A stretch of 64,000 bases of DNA from Hydnum rufescens UP504 (GCA_014904985.1 MU129052.1:101113-165112), one strand, 5' to 3'. Counted from the stretch's first letter, positions 36,560-48,115 are shown. Notes: generated by a model not told the origin, from the sequence alone. Program-made: numbers and translations.

Positions 36560-37198
36560 GTAGATTCAACGCCAGCAAGTGCCAATACTCAAGAAGTGCC
36601 CAAGCGCTGGCACTACACGCACAATACACATTAATAGCAAGCATGTAAATGTGTAATAAATACTATATAATAAATATTTGTCCAAAAAAAAGGAAGAAGA
36701 CGATAATAGTAAGGCAGAGTTCAATAAGACATGATATGGCTAATTGGATTGGACCACTTCTACACATCAGAATAGGCCCAAATTTAAATATAGTAATGGT
36801 ATGTATACACCCTACATGGGCGGCTAATTATATTGGACGGTTCTCACATTTTTCAAGTTTTCACGCCTTCAATTCCCTAAATAGGGAATTGAAGGTGTGA
36901 AAACTTGAAAAATGTGAGAACCGTCCAATATAATTAGCCGCCCATGTAGGGTGTATACATACCATTACTATATTTAAATTTGGGCCTATTCTGATGTGTA
37001 GAAGTGGTCCAATCCAATTAGCCATATCATGTCTTATTGAACTCTGCCTTACTATTATCGTCTTCTTCCTTTTTTTTGGACAAATATTTATTATATAGTA
37101 TTTATTACACATTTACATGCTTGCTATTAATGTGTATTGTGCGTGTAGCACCAGTGCTTGGGTGCTTCTTGAGTATCGGCACTTGCTGGCATTGAATT
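36560..37198. repeat. central near-perfect palindrome
   Basis: Arms of about 319 bp mirror each other around 36879 (TTCCCTAAATAGGGAA), with only a few mismatches. The identical open stretch on each strand (36649-36900 plus and 37112-36861 minus) is a consequence of the palindrome. It lies between the two outward-reading arrays, where a bidirectional promoter would be expected; AT-rich TATATAATAAATATT lies in each arm. The promoter role is inference. Confidence 0.9.
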
Positions 37199-39600
37199 GT
37201 GCAACTATGCAGCCACACCCAGCAACAGCCCAGACAGGCGAGCACACGACCACACACCCACTGCGGCAGGTGTGTGGTACTATTTAAGGTGAGTTCCCTT
37301 CCCCCAATGATACTGTGGCGCAAAAAGAGCAGTGAAAGCTGCTCTTTTTGCGCTGCATCGAATTTCTTTACTAACTTAGTTATTATTCTAGGTCCTGGCC
37401 TGGTCCCAGGTGCCAAACAACGAAATCCAACCGGCCAGGCCCCCACGGCAACACGCCAAACGAAACCACACGAAACGAAAGGAAACAACGCCAAACGAAA
37501 GCACGAGAGGTGGCAACGCGAACCACACACCCGCTGCGGCGGGTGTGTGGTTCTATATAAGGTAAGTATGCTTATACACCCACAACGGCATGAAAGAGCA
37601 GCAGATGCCGCTCTTTTGCGCCGATTTTAGTTCTTAACTAATACAGTATTTATTATTCTAGGTTATCGACCAGAAGCAGCAAAATGACGATCCGCCGAAC
37701 GAACCACCCAGAAATGATGATGCGACCTGCCAATGACGGCTGGCCAGACAAAACCCTGATGGAACCACACATCCGCTTCGGCGGGTGTGTGGTAAATTTA
37801 AGGTAAGCATCTGTACAACCATGCAAAAGGAGCAGCATATGCTGCTCCTTTTGCGTGGCTTTTCTTTTTTTTCTTTTTCACTAACTATTATTTTTTATTC
37901 CATATTGTCATTTGAACACACAACAAAGCCCCCCACCAAACGAAAGCTACGAACGTAACCCGCCAAAACCCCAACCAAACAAAACCCGCGGCCCACCAGA
38001 CGAACCCGGGACCGGAAACCCACGATGCGAGACCACAGAAAACACAGACAGAACCACACACCCACTTCGGCGGGCGTGTGGTCATGTCAAGTAAGCATAT
38101 GTACAACCGCGCAAAAGGAGCAGCATACGCTGCTCCTCTTGCGTGGCTTTTTTCTTTTTTTTTTTTCTTTTTCACTAATGTATTATTTATTTATTTTAGG
38201 TTGTTATCGGAACCCACAATGAAGCCCCCCGCCAAAACCCCAACCAAACGAAACCCCCCACGATCAGCTAACCAGACGAAACCCGCAACGCGAGACCACA
38301 AAGCGCAGACGGAACCACACACCCACTTCGGCGGGTGTGTGGTAATCACAAAACCAAGGAGAAGAACAGCAGGAACATAGAGTGCCACACACCTGCTGTG
38401 GTGGGTGTGTGGCATATTTGGTAAGTCTTCTTTTAATAGCTACAAATGCGCAAAAAGGGCAGCAGTTGCTGCTCTTTTTGCGCAGTTGTTACTCTTCAAC
38501 TGACACTTTATTTTTATTCTAGCCTAAGATGTCCTACCTAAACCCGCAAAACCACACAGCCACAAACGCAAACCCGCAACGACGAATGCAACGCAGAAGC
38601 CCCAAATGCCACCTCGTGACCATGCGAATAGGACCCACGCAAAGGGGCAACCAAAGGCCCACCATACCCCCTACGAATGCATGACGGCAAACGACGCCCC
38701 GTGCCAACGCATGATACCGAAATGAGCCAGACCACATACCTGCTGCAGCGGGTGTGTGGTCACCTAAGATGAGTTCCTTTCCCCCGTAGATACAGCAGCG
38801 CAAAAAGAGCAGCGAAGGCTGCTCTTTTTGCATCGCCTTTAACTATTTACTAACCTAACTTTTTTTATTCTGGATCTTGCTCCCCCAAAAACCCCCGAAC
38901 CCACGTGAGCTCCATACAAAAAACCGAGAGTGGAAGCGGTACGAACGAGTACCCCCACCCGCTTCGGCAGGTGGGTGGTACCATGGTTTTTTTTTTAAAT
39001 TTTATTTTATTTCTATGCATACAGTGATGCAAAAGGAGCAGCACAAGCTGCTCCTTTTGCATTGCTTTTGAATTTTTTACTAATGTATTCTAGGATCCGA
39101 ACCGAAACCCGCAAAACACACCACCCGCCCCCATATGCAAACTACACGACAGGGGGCCAAAATGAGTACCACACCCGCCTCGGCGGGCGGGTGTATGGTA
39201 CCATAAGGTATTTTTTTAAAATTTTCTATACGTACAGTGACGCAAAAGGAGCAGCACAAGCTGCTCCTTTTGCGTCACTTCAAATTTTTTTTACTAATGT
39301 CCACTATTATTCTAGGATCAAATCCAAAGCTCCAAAACGACAACCCACCCCCAACGGACATGCGTGGCCAGTCGAAACAATCCGTGCAATGGTGGACCGC
39401 CGAGCCCCCCAAATGGCCACCGATGAGCCGGTCGAACCCCCACCCAACCCCCCAAGGGAGAATTGGCTGGTACCACACCCGCTGAGGGGGGTGTGGTATG
39501 TTTTTTTTTAAATTGAATTTTTAAATAAATAAATAAATAAAGAAGTAAATAGGAATGGAACCTACCACCCATGACCGGGTGGTGTAATGATAATAAATAA
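37199..39600 (+). repeat. right cassette array (plus strand)
   Basis: Eight intron hairpins (near 37319, 37594, 37823, 38109, 38448, 38799, 39027 and 39240) and about eleven exon-end hairpins. Well-formed introns are 37289-37391 (103 nt) and 37562-37661 (100 nt); the exons between introns are 170 nt (37392-37561) and 141 nt (37662-37802). Further units have donors GTAAGC near 37803 and 38090 and GTAAGT near 38420, with acceptors TTTAG near 38200 and TTCTAG near 38521, 39094 and 39316. Two units look broken: the acceptor near 37895 lacks AG, and the donor near 38769 reads ATGAGT. Outer units are shorter, with stems grading from CCACACACCC to CCACACCC. Confidence 0.8.
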
Positions 39601-39909
39601 TAATTATAGACGAAACATCACCCCAGAGGGGGTATAATATAATAATAAATAATTGTGATCATCCCCAATAAGCCCATATGGCCCACTGTGCAAGTCTGAG
39701 CTTAGGTGACTGACCAATGCCTAACCCAATATATTGAAGTTCTGTGGCCAGTCTAAGTCCCACACAGGGGCCCCTGGGGGCCCCTGCTTGAATCACAGAA
39801 ATCAGGTTAGCCGGCCCCAGGGGCCCCAGCATCAAAACCTCTAGTTAGACTATATAAATGCAAGGCTCATAATATCTAACTAGACCTACATTTGTGGCTG
39901 ACTGAGTTG

Positions 39910-39920
39910 CTCTTTACCAG
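39910..39920. repeat. target-site duplication, right copy
   Basis: CTCTTTACCAG, identical to the copy at 34905-34915, directly after the end of the 5-kb palindromic element (...GGCTGACTGAGTTG). Confidence 0.85.
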
Positions 39921-40648
39921 GTCTATTGCCACTGCTTTCGTCTGTGGTGCATACCCATGCAATAGGAAGAAGGGTGAATAGCCCGTGGAGGAGTGTGGCG
40001 TAGCATTGTGGGCCATCGCTAGCGTCCCTAGCCACTGGGCCCAGGAGCTACAATTGCCCACAGTATACACTTGTAATGCTACCTCTAGCGTGTCATTAGC
40101 CTTTTCGGTCTGCCTGTCCATTTGGGGGTGATGTGAAGTCGAGAGCAGTAGGCCCAGGTCTAAGTGCTTGGCCACCGACACCCAGAAAGACTTGGCCCAT
40201 CTGGCGTCTCGATCAGCGATCATTTGGTGGGGGATACCATATTTCAGAACCAGGTGTTGCACGAATAGCTTCGCGAACCCCTCCTGCTTTAGGTTGGAAG
40301 TAGTGGGGATGTACTGGACAAACTTTGTAAGCTTGTCTATGATCACTAATACTGCGTTGAACCCCTCTGACTTCAGGAGGCCCATAATCAGATCTAGCGT
40401 AACTACTTCGAATGGAAGCAGCGGGATCGCATGGGGGCGTAGCTTTCCTGCAGGGCCACGTTTGTCTGACTTGGTCTTTTGGCAGACGTCGCATGTTCTT
40501 GTAAATTCTATGATGTCAGCCCACATTCTGGGCCAGTAAAATCTCACGGCTAGCTTGTGAAACAGCCTGGAGGACCCTGCATGTGCTGCTTCCCAGGGGG
40601 ACTCATGAGAATCTTGGATTATTTTCCTCACCTCCAACTTGGGTATGC
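39921..40648 (-). pseudogene. chromovirus integrase, zinc-binding and catalytic domains
   Basis: Minus strand. The HHCC zinc-binding part shows HAGSSRLFHKLAVRFYWP followed by CDVCQKTK. The DDE catalytic core shows VTLDLIMGLL (first Asp), MIADRDARW (second Asp) and QTEKANDTLE (Glu). AMAHNATPHSSTGYSPFFLLHG follows (positions about 39990-39950, key residues N-x-x-x-H and GYSPF). The open frame is interrupted on its N-terminal side by the 3.2-kb foldback at 40649 and on its C-terminal side by the 5-kb element at 39909. Catalytic residues are intact, so damage was mainly by insertion. Confidence 0.92.
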
Positions 40649-43600
40649 TATAGAAGAAGGATTAGGAGCTCCGATGACTGTTAAATCAAACTCTGGTTCA
40701 GCCAGTGTGTAGATGGGAGACTGTATTTCTGTTTTTATTCAATGGGCTGGTTCACTCTGATGGTTGATCACTCTCTAACAAGTTAGGTATGGTATTCAGT
40801 GGAGGATAAGATTGTGGTATGGACTAGCTATAGTCAATGATATATCGTGGGATGCTTGTGAAAGGCTTATACGTGTTGTATTGAACTGTTTACTGCTATT
40901 TGTGGGTACCTATTTGTGTCCTCCTGGTCAAAATGCGGATTCTAAAGAGGGTTCTAGACTAGTTTAAGCTTGATTTAGTATGTCAATGTGTTTCTTTCTT
41001 CTTCTGACTTTGTTTTTACTCACCTTTCCTTGGATGTCCAGCAACTCTAACCTTAGGTCCTGCAACTATCCTTGGCTCAGTATTTCACATAGAGGGCTTC
41101 CAGTGACTTAGTCTTAACAACCTTGTATATGACTTAGCTTCAGATGGCTTTAGATCAGTACTCTCTTAAGATGCAAGCAGATTTGTAGACAGTAGTATAT
41201 TCCAGTAGTGAGAAGATGATGGGGGGATACAGGAAAATCTACCAGCTTTTATACCTTTCTGAAGGTGGCTGTGTTTAAAGAATATGACTCACTCCTAGGT
41301 GAGTCATATGTGAGAACAATAGGGTTGTCAAGGAGGGTGAGTCATTCATAAAGCGGTTGCATGATAGGTGAGTCATTCATAAACAGAACAAAAGGGTTGC
41401 TAAGAAGGTGTTATCTTTCATAAAGTGGTTGCAAGGAGGGCGAGTCATTCATAAACAGAACAAAAGGGTAGTCAAGGGAGTGTTATCTTTCTTATCTGTG
41501 AGGTTCTAGAAGTTATTTGTGGCAATGGGAGATGAAATCAAAGGATATTTCCGAGTTCTTGGAGATTAATTTGTTTGTAGTCCAGTGGTTAAGATGTTTT
41601 TGTTGCTGGTTGATAATGGGGACAAGTGCATGGGATGGGATTTGATGCAGAAACAACAGTTTCCATCCGTAATAGACGTTCTTGGTATCATTCGATGTGG
41701 ATTTTTAACAGCTTTCTGGGCGCGGTGGTTCCGAGCAGATCCGGTGTAAACTGACAGAGAAATTCGTTTTTTACTGATGGGTGTTTATTCTGATAGTAAT
41801 ATCGTTCTGTAGAGTTCAGTTTTGATCTGTTCTTTGCGTGCTCAGTACCGTTGGATGCGAATTTTTTATATCTTTCCAGGCGTGGTTGTTCCGAGAGGAT
41901 TGAATGTGAACTGATGGAGAAATTCGTTTTTTACTGAAAATCCTGGATTTTGACAGTAATATTGGTCTGGAGAGTGCATTTCTGGTCCGTTCGACTTGTG
42001 TTTGGTACCATTCGAAAGGTATGAATTGTGGCTTTCCGAGAGTTATATGGGCGTACCTCTCCGATCAAAACTGACGGAGTTATAGAATGAATTCGATTTC
42101 TGCGTGTAGCTGTAATTGATTTCATAATAGGTCACATGATCATTCCAATGGCGGGGATCAATGGATATTCACATTTTCTGATACTGGATGTTTTTATCTT
42201 CTACAATGCTGTGGAAGATAAAAACATCCAGTATCAGAAAAAGCGAAATTACACAACTTCCAGCCATTGGACGATCACATGACCGATTATGAGATTAATT
42301 ACGGCTACGTGCAGAAACGAAATTCGTTTTATAACTCTGTCAGTTTTGATCGGAGAGGTACGCCCATATAACGCTTAGAAAGCTACGATTCACACCTTTC
42401 GAATGGTACCAAACACAAGTTGAACGGACCAAAACTGCACTCTCCAGGCTAATTTTATTATTAAAATCCAGGATTTCCAGTAAAAAACGAATACCTCCGT
42501 CAGTTCGCATTCAATCATCTCGGAACAACTGCGCCTAGAAAGATATAAAAATCCGCATCCAACGGTACTGAGCACATGAAGAACAGATTAAAACTGAACT
42601 CTACAGAACAATATTACTATCAGAATTAACACCCATCAGTAAAAAATGAATTTCTCCGTCAGTTTACACCAGATCTGCTCGGAACCACCGCACCCAGAAA
42701 GCTGTTAAAAATCCGCATTGAATGATACCAAGCACGCCTATTACGGATACAAACTGCTGTCTCTGCATCAAATCCCACACCATGCACTTGTTCCTTTTAT
42801 TAACCAGTAACAAAAACACCTTAACCACTGGACTATGCTCAGATTAATCTCCAGAACCCGGATATGTCCTTTAATTTCGCTTCCCATGAGCCCCAAAACA
42901 CATCACAAGATCAGTGACATCATGCTCCAACCACTCCACAAGCTCAGCAAATTAGTGACATCATTCCCTTTATGAATCCTTTTGTTCTCTTTATGAATGA
43001 CATCACTATGACTTCACTATGACATCACACTCTATGGATGACTCAGCTATGACCACATTATGACATCATTTCTTTATTACTCTTTTGTTCTACTCCACTA
43101 TGATCTCATAGCTTTATTACTCTTTTGTTCTTGCTCCATGCACAGCCACCTTCAGATAGGTATATAAGCTAGCAGATTTTCTTGTTCCCCCCCATCTCCT
43201 CACTCTGGAAATCAACCACTGTCAACTACTGTCTACCATTCTGCTTAATATCTAAAGAACTGTCTATCTAAAGCCATCTGGAGCTAAGTCATCTTCAAGG
43301 TTGTTGAGACCAAGCTACTGGAAGCCATCTATGCGAAATACTGAAGCCAAGGATAGTTGCAGAACCTAAGGTTAGAGTTGCTGGACATCCAAGGAAAAGG
43401 TAAGCATAATGAAATACGAGTCAGGAAAGAAGATTGAAGCATACTAACCAAACTAACCAAGCGCTGACCATTCTATAGCCCACAGATATCCGCATTTTGA
43501 CTAGGAGGATGTAAACAAGGACACACAAATATCAGTAAACGAACAAACACAACACGAACACGTATAAGCCTTTCCACAAGCATCCCAGATGTATAAGCCT

Positions 43601-43871
43601 TCCTATAAGCATCCTCCACATATAAGCCTTTCTATAAGCATTCCATACAACGTATAAGCCTTCTTATAAGCATCTACGATATATCATTGACTATTGCTAG
43701 TCCATATCACATTCCATTCTCCAATAAACACATACATATCTTGCAGAGAGTGATCAACCATCGAAGCGAACCAACCCATTTGAATAAACAGAAACACAGT
43801 CTCCTATCTACACACTGGCTGAACCAGATTTTGATTTGACAGTCATCGGAGCTCCTAACCCTTCTTCTATA
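40649..43871. mobile_element. 3.2-kb foldback element in the chromovirus pol
   Basis: A giant inverted repeat centred near 42205. Both outer ends read TATAGAAGAAGG(A/G)TTAGGAGCTCC inward, and the arms of about 1.6 kb stay alignable by eye, with point differences and indels, up to a tight centre (GATGTTTTTATCTTC and its complement). Flanks on the minus strand are GCGT on one side and GCAT on the other. Removing the element and one 4-bp copy restores the pol frame (CLCVPKLEV), so it is a true insertion. No coding sequence. The arms contain copies of the AAACTGA(C/T)(A/G)GAGAAATTCG module also seen in the LTR family. Confidence 0.85.
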
Positions 43872-46277
43872 ACGCATAAGCAGGCAACCCAATTGGTGTC
43901 GCAGAAGATGAGAAGGCCCTCCTCTGATCGATAGAAGCATTGTGCTGCTGAAAGCTCCTCTTCATCGTTGACGGCTTCCTTCCATGGCTGCTTGAAGCTG
44001 GGATCGTCCTGATATCCTTGAACGAAGGCTTCTGTTCGCATGGGGCTGATGGAAATATCCAGTGTCTGGGGCATCCATTCTTGACTAGGGGGATTGGACA
44101 TCTTACCCCTCCGCCTTGCTGCTACTTCTAGCTCATCTGCTGTTGTTGGAGGTATCCCTTCTGACTTCCCTTTGGCCTGTGCTTGTGTCGATAGAAACAC
44201 TGCTCGTTCTGCTGGTCTCCTTTCTACAATGTCTCCCCACATGAATAGGGATTGCACAGGGAGTTGGCTTGGTAAAGCCAGGGAGTTGTCTTCCATGGGC
44301 GATTGATGTGCCAGGATTTGTTGCAGCCTGGAGAGTGGATCTATGTTCGAGTGTACAACTCCTGCTCGATGTACTATATCCAAGCCTGGGTATGCTGTGA
44401 ACACTGCCCCCCATGCCGCGAGACGCCTGTTGGCATTCTCGTAGGTTCGGGCCCACTGTAGGGCTGCGTGATCTGTGATCACTATGTTCTTTTCGCCTTC
44501 AATAAATGGTTGGAATCGCACTAGTGCTTCCTTAACTCCCAGAGCTTCCCTTTTGGTTGCTGAGTAGTTCCTTTCAGCTGACTTCAGAGATCTGCTCCAA
44601 TAGGTGATCACTCGCTTGACATTGACTATTGTGTCTTCTACACTTTCGGCCCAAGAACCTGGATTGGGTACATTGTCTGTATTCTTCAAGACTTGATGGG
44701 CTAGTTTTGGGACCGGCTCGCCCTTGGCATGAGCGTCTACAACCTTATCATAGACCTTCGTGCCTTTCAGATCTTGTAGAGCTATGGGCTGTACTTGCTG
44801 TAGACTGGCTCCCATCGCTACGTCAGAGGCATCAGAGTATATGTGGTACGGTTTTCCAGGCATCGTGTGCCCCAGTATGGGGGCCAAGATGAGTCCTTCC
44901 TTAACGTCTTCGAAGGCTCATTCCTGTTCTGCCCCCCAGGTCCAGCTCGTGCTTTTTCATAATAATTCGAACAATGGCGCAGCCCACTCTGAATAGTGGG
45001 GTATGTAGTGCGAGAAATAGACGGCCATTCCCAAGAATGTTTGTAGAGTGGCTTTATTATGTGGGTGGGCCAATCCTGTAACGGCTTTGATTTTTTCCTT
45101 GTGTGTTGACAGCCCCAGCCAGGAGACTTTTTGTCCTAGTAGCAGGATAGAGGTATACATGAAATGACATTTCTTTGGCACTAGAGTCAGCTTGGCTTCT
45201 GCACTAGCCTGGAAGACTCGGTTGAGATGCTCCAGGTGCTCCTCATATGATTTCGAGTACACCACTATATCATCTATGTAGACTAGCGAGAATATCCACA
45301 GAAAAGGGGCTAGGATAGATTACATCATCCTTTGGAAAATGGAGGGGCCATTTCTGAGGCCGAAGGGCATCCGTTTGAACTGCCAGAGCCCTCGATGCGA
45401 ACAAAAAGCTGTCTTCTCTTTATTGTCCTCATCCATCATCATCTGATGAAATCCCACTAGCGCATCAAGGGCGGACAAAACCTGTGATCCAGACAGGGCT
45501 TGCAGGATTTCAGTTTGCCATGGGATTGGGAACTCGTCTGGTATAGTCATGGCGTTGAGTTTCCTGTAGTCTACACAGAACCTCGGCTTCCCGTTTCTAT
45601 ATGCTATTACTACAGGAGCAGCCCAAGGGCTTTTCGAGGGTTCCACTACTTCCTGATGAATCCATTTATCCATCTGCTTGTCGATCACCAGCCTTTTCGC
45701 TGGGGAGGCCCATACATCGGCATGGAGACTGGGTGAGCCTCCTCTTTTGTGCGGATCTTGGTGATCGTATCCAATGTCCCCAGGCGATTGTTGAAACCGA
45801 ATGCCTGGATGTGCCTTCTGATCAGCTTCAGCGTTTTTGCTCGTATGTCTGAAGGGGCGTCTGGAGCTATGTCTATAAGCTCCTCCAGCTTCTTTGATTC
45901 GTACATTGTTGGGTCCACGGGTTCTGATGTCTTGGGGCCCCACAGCTCGTCCAGATCATCGGGTTCGGGAGGAATCTCCAGCACTCGCGACTTTGCCAGC
46001 ACTTGATCAGATAGGTCCCTGTCCCCTAATGATCCCCGAGCGATCTTCTGTACTACATGGGCATAGGCTCTCAAGCACCGTGTCCACTCATCGTCCTTGG
46101 CTCTGTCGAAGTATTGCTCTGGATCATGCAGTATGCCTAGTATGTCGCCCTTGCGTATCCATTCTGCTGAGGGGGATGTATTGGCTACCGGTATGATAAG
46201 CTCCTCCGATCTAAGCAGCATCAAAGGGGCCGCTGTAAGCAGGATGGTTATTAATCCAATCCAACTACTGTCCACGA
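43872..46277 (-). pseudogene. chromovirus reverse transcriptase and RNase H
   Basis: RT motifs on the minus strand: WAAPVVIAYRNGKPRFCVDYR near 45590-45560, ALDALVGFHQM, MPFGLRNGPSIFQRMM near 45350, and the catalytic YIDDI near 45270. RNase H shows YHIYSDASDVAMGASL near 44845 (Asp), RNYSATKREALGVKEAL near 44560 (Glu) and ITDHAALQW near 44475 (Asp). About 60 extra residues lie between the first Asp block and ITYWSRSLKSAERNYS. One frame is shared from 45943 to 43872, with stops TAA at 45320-45322 and TGA at 44957-44959 and 44918-44920. A frame change near 45700 separates the 46275-45685 block. RNase H continues until cut by the foldback at 43871. Confidence 0.92.
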
Positions 46278-47453
46278 TGTTGAGCCGGGGACGAAAGAGG
46301 GGATCACAGATCTAATCCGGATGTTCAGGTTCGAGTGGGGGAAGGTCTTTTGAACAGGGGAAATTGCAGTGAGCCAACAAAGCCCAAGCAATTAAGTGAG
46401 AATGTGTCTTTCAGTCAAATTACCACACCCTAAGAATCTCTTCTTGAGACCTTAGTCAAAGTGTAGTTAGAATTCGCTTTTTGTAGTGAGAAATCACCCA
46501 GGGACCAGCAGCTGTTCAAGGAGCTTCAAACTGGAGGGAGGGGGAGAACTCATGAATTTGTGTGCTAGCTGCACCTAATATACAATCCAGACTTCGACTC
46601 AATAGAAAGTGAAAAAGTCGGACTTAAGGGACACACAGAGAAAAAGAAATCAAGTTAAAATCTTCAAAACTGATGGAGATATTCCAATTTCAAGATAAAA
46701 GGGGAGATTGACACATTACATGCTATTCCTCCTTCAAACCTGGACAAGTTCCCTTAAGGAAAAGTGGAATAGGTCGCCCTGAGGGTCTTCTCCATCGGAC
46801 ATAAGAGGGCCGGAAGTAATTCGCTATTTTGAATGGTGGAGCAAAGGGGGAGTCATGGGGAGGGAGTTGTCTTGTGAAAAATGGAGTTCGCGTCCGCTCG
46901 TTTTGCCCTTGGTACCGTTCGATGCGCATTTTTAACAGCTTTCAGGGCATGGTCGTTTCGAGTCGATCCGATCAAAACTGACGGAGAAATTCGAAAAATA
47001 CTCCTTCAGAGTAGTGCAGCCCCTATCTGGATCATGTGATGGATCCGCGAGTCCAGAATTGGAACTAGGCCCGGTCCGCGTCGTTACATAATCACAATTC
47101 ATCGCCTTAAGGCAATAGGATGGCTTGGAAGAGCAGGCAAGTCATCCAGACTTGAAGAAAGATGGCAAGTTGAATTGCCTTGTCCAAAGAAAATGGACTT
47201 GAAGTAGGGCATAAACTGCCCCTTTTTGATGAGGACTGTTGAAGTCCGACGGATAGTCAATAAATTGACTGGTAGACATGGTAAAGGAATGAGGTGATAT
47301 TATGGGTTGGAAAGGGGTAGGAATCCAATTGATTTCTTGAATAAATGAATGGCGATAAAATTAAATGAGCGCGGTGACATATAATTGATTCGTTCGTAGG
47401 GAAAATGGCCTCGGATGAGGATTTCTATGGTGTAGGGATTTATCCCTCCAACA
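46278..47453 (-). repeat. complete LTR inserted between protease and RT
   Basis: On the minus strand it starts TGTTGGAGGGATAAATCCC at 47453 and ends GGCTCAACA at 46278, 1176 bp. Inverted ends are TGTTG...CAACA. Diverged relatives lie at 14960-15865 and 16960-19421. Contains no internal domain, so it is probably a solo LTR. I see no clear 5-bp target duplication (CACGA against CCGCC). Confidence 0.7.
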
Positions 47454-48115
47454 CCGCCAGGAAGCAACTGTTGCTCATAGAGAGCGTGACCCTCTCCATG
47501 AACCATTTGTCGCATCCCTTAGCTGAACCTTCCATGGGAACCCTGGCGACCCAACCGGAACGGATCCTCACGTCCCTTGCAGCTTTCAGCAAGCGGGGCG
47601 TGCGTCGGTGTTCTCAGTCGTTGGTAGGGTTCCTGGAAGCGGCTAGGTATGCGGCGCAATTTTTTATCTCTGGAGGATGGCAGGGCCAGACTTGGAACTT
47701 TTCTGGTGAAAAGGGAGTTGAGTAGGTGCATACATTGAACTGTTCCCCTGGCTGGTTAATCGCCAGGCATGTCTCCTGCACTGTCCTCAGTACCGAGACT
47801 TCATAATTGACCTGAAAGTCTTCTCCTAGTAGTACGGGAACATTCATGCCTGGGATCACGTAGGCTTCTTCGACGAATTCCAGGACTCAGTTATTCGTTG
47901 TGGGCATGAAGACGCAAAGGTTTATAAAGCCCAGGATCTTTGCCTGGTTGGTGAGCTCAAAGAGGCTAAGTTTCATTCCCTTTTGTAGTTTCGGGTGGAG
48001 CTCTAGGGCATTGTAGCATTCCTCTGATATCAGGGTGATGTCGGTGCCGGAATCCAGTTGTAGCTGTACTTCCGGCTTGAAAGAGACCCTAAGTGACCCC
48101 CATACACGCTGAGAG
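47454..48115 (-). pseudogene. chromovirus aspartic protease
   Basis: Minus strand. The catalytic motif is QLDSGTDITLISEEC near 48060, and the flap-side motif NVPVLLGEDF near 47835 matches the second conserved block of retropepsins. A TGA at about 47886-47888 (TTNN, stop, VLEF) replaces an arginine-compatible codon. Sequence after 47730 loses clear similarity before the inserted LTR. Confidence 0.8.

Larger units (their letters stand above)
34916..39909. mobile_element. 5-kb palindromic element with divergent exon-intron cassette arrays
   Basis: Bounded by an exact 11-bp duplication (34905-34915 and 39910-39920). The ends share diverged inverted repeats of about 150 bp: (G)TCAGCCA..., a TAGATAT and TTGCATTTATAT block, and GGGGCCCC palindromes. 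Inside, a central near-perfect palindrome (36560-37198) separates two arrays that run outward, minus strand on the left and plus strand on the right. Each array repeats a cassette of a variable exon ending in a GC-rich hairpin, a GTRAGT-type donor, a hairpin-bearing intron of about 100-108 nt and a YAG acceptor. No transposase is visible, so it must be non-autonomous. An 11-bp duplication fits Mutator-like elements (8-11 bp), but the end sequences also resemble the fragment next to the KDZ gene. CpG is frequent here, unlike the surrounding old sequence, suggesting a young insertion. Confidence 0.85.

Noticed and set aside
35106..38833. Many ORFs of 60-156 codons inside the cassette arrays as protein genes
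   Set aside because: They read straight through both hairpins and the splice sites and occur on both strands. Exon lengths (170, 141, 152, 167, 157 nt) do not keep one frame, so I do not call a protein.
35100..39600. Intron hairpins read as bacterial-type rho-independent terminators, or the array as CRISPR
   Set aside because: This is eukaryotic sequence with splice signals around each hairpin. Stems are long and followed by splice acceptors, and the repeats are not short identical direct repeats with unique spacers.
35100..39600. CCACACACCC stems as telomere-like repeats
   Set aside because: The motif occurs once per arm of a hairpin in each cassette and is not in head-to-tail telomeric tandem; the locus is inside a retroelement.
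42100..42300. Palindrome centre as a chimeric-read artefact
   Set aside because: The arms differ by many substitutions and indels, the outer ends are matched by short target flanks, and deletion restores the pol frame; an artefact would give identical arms.
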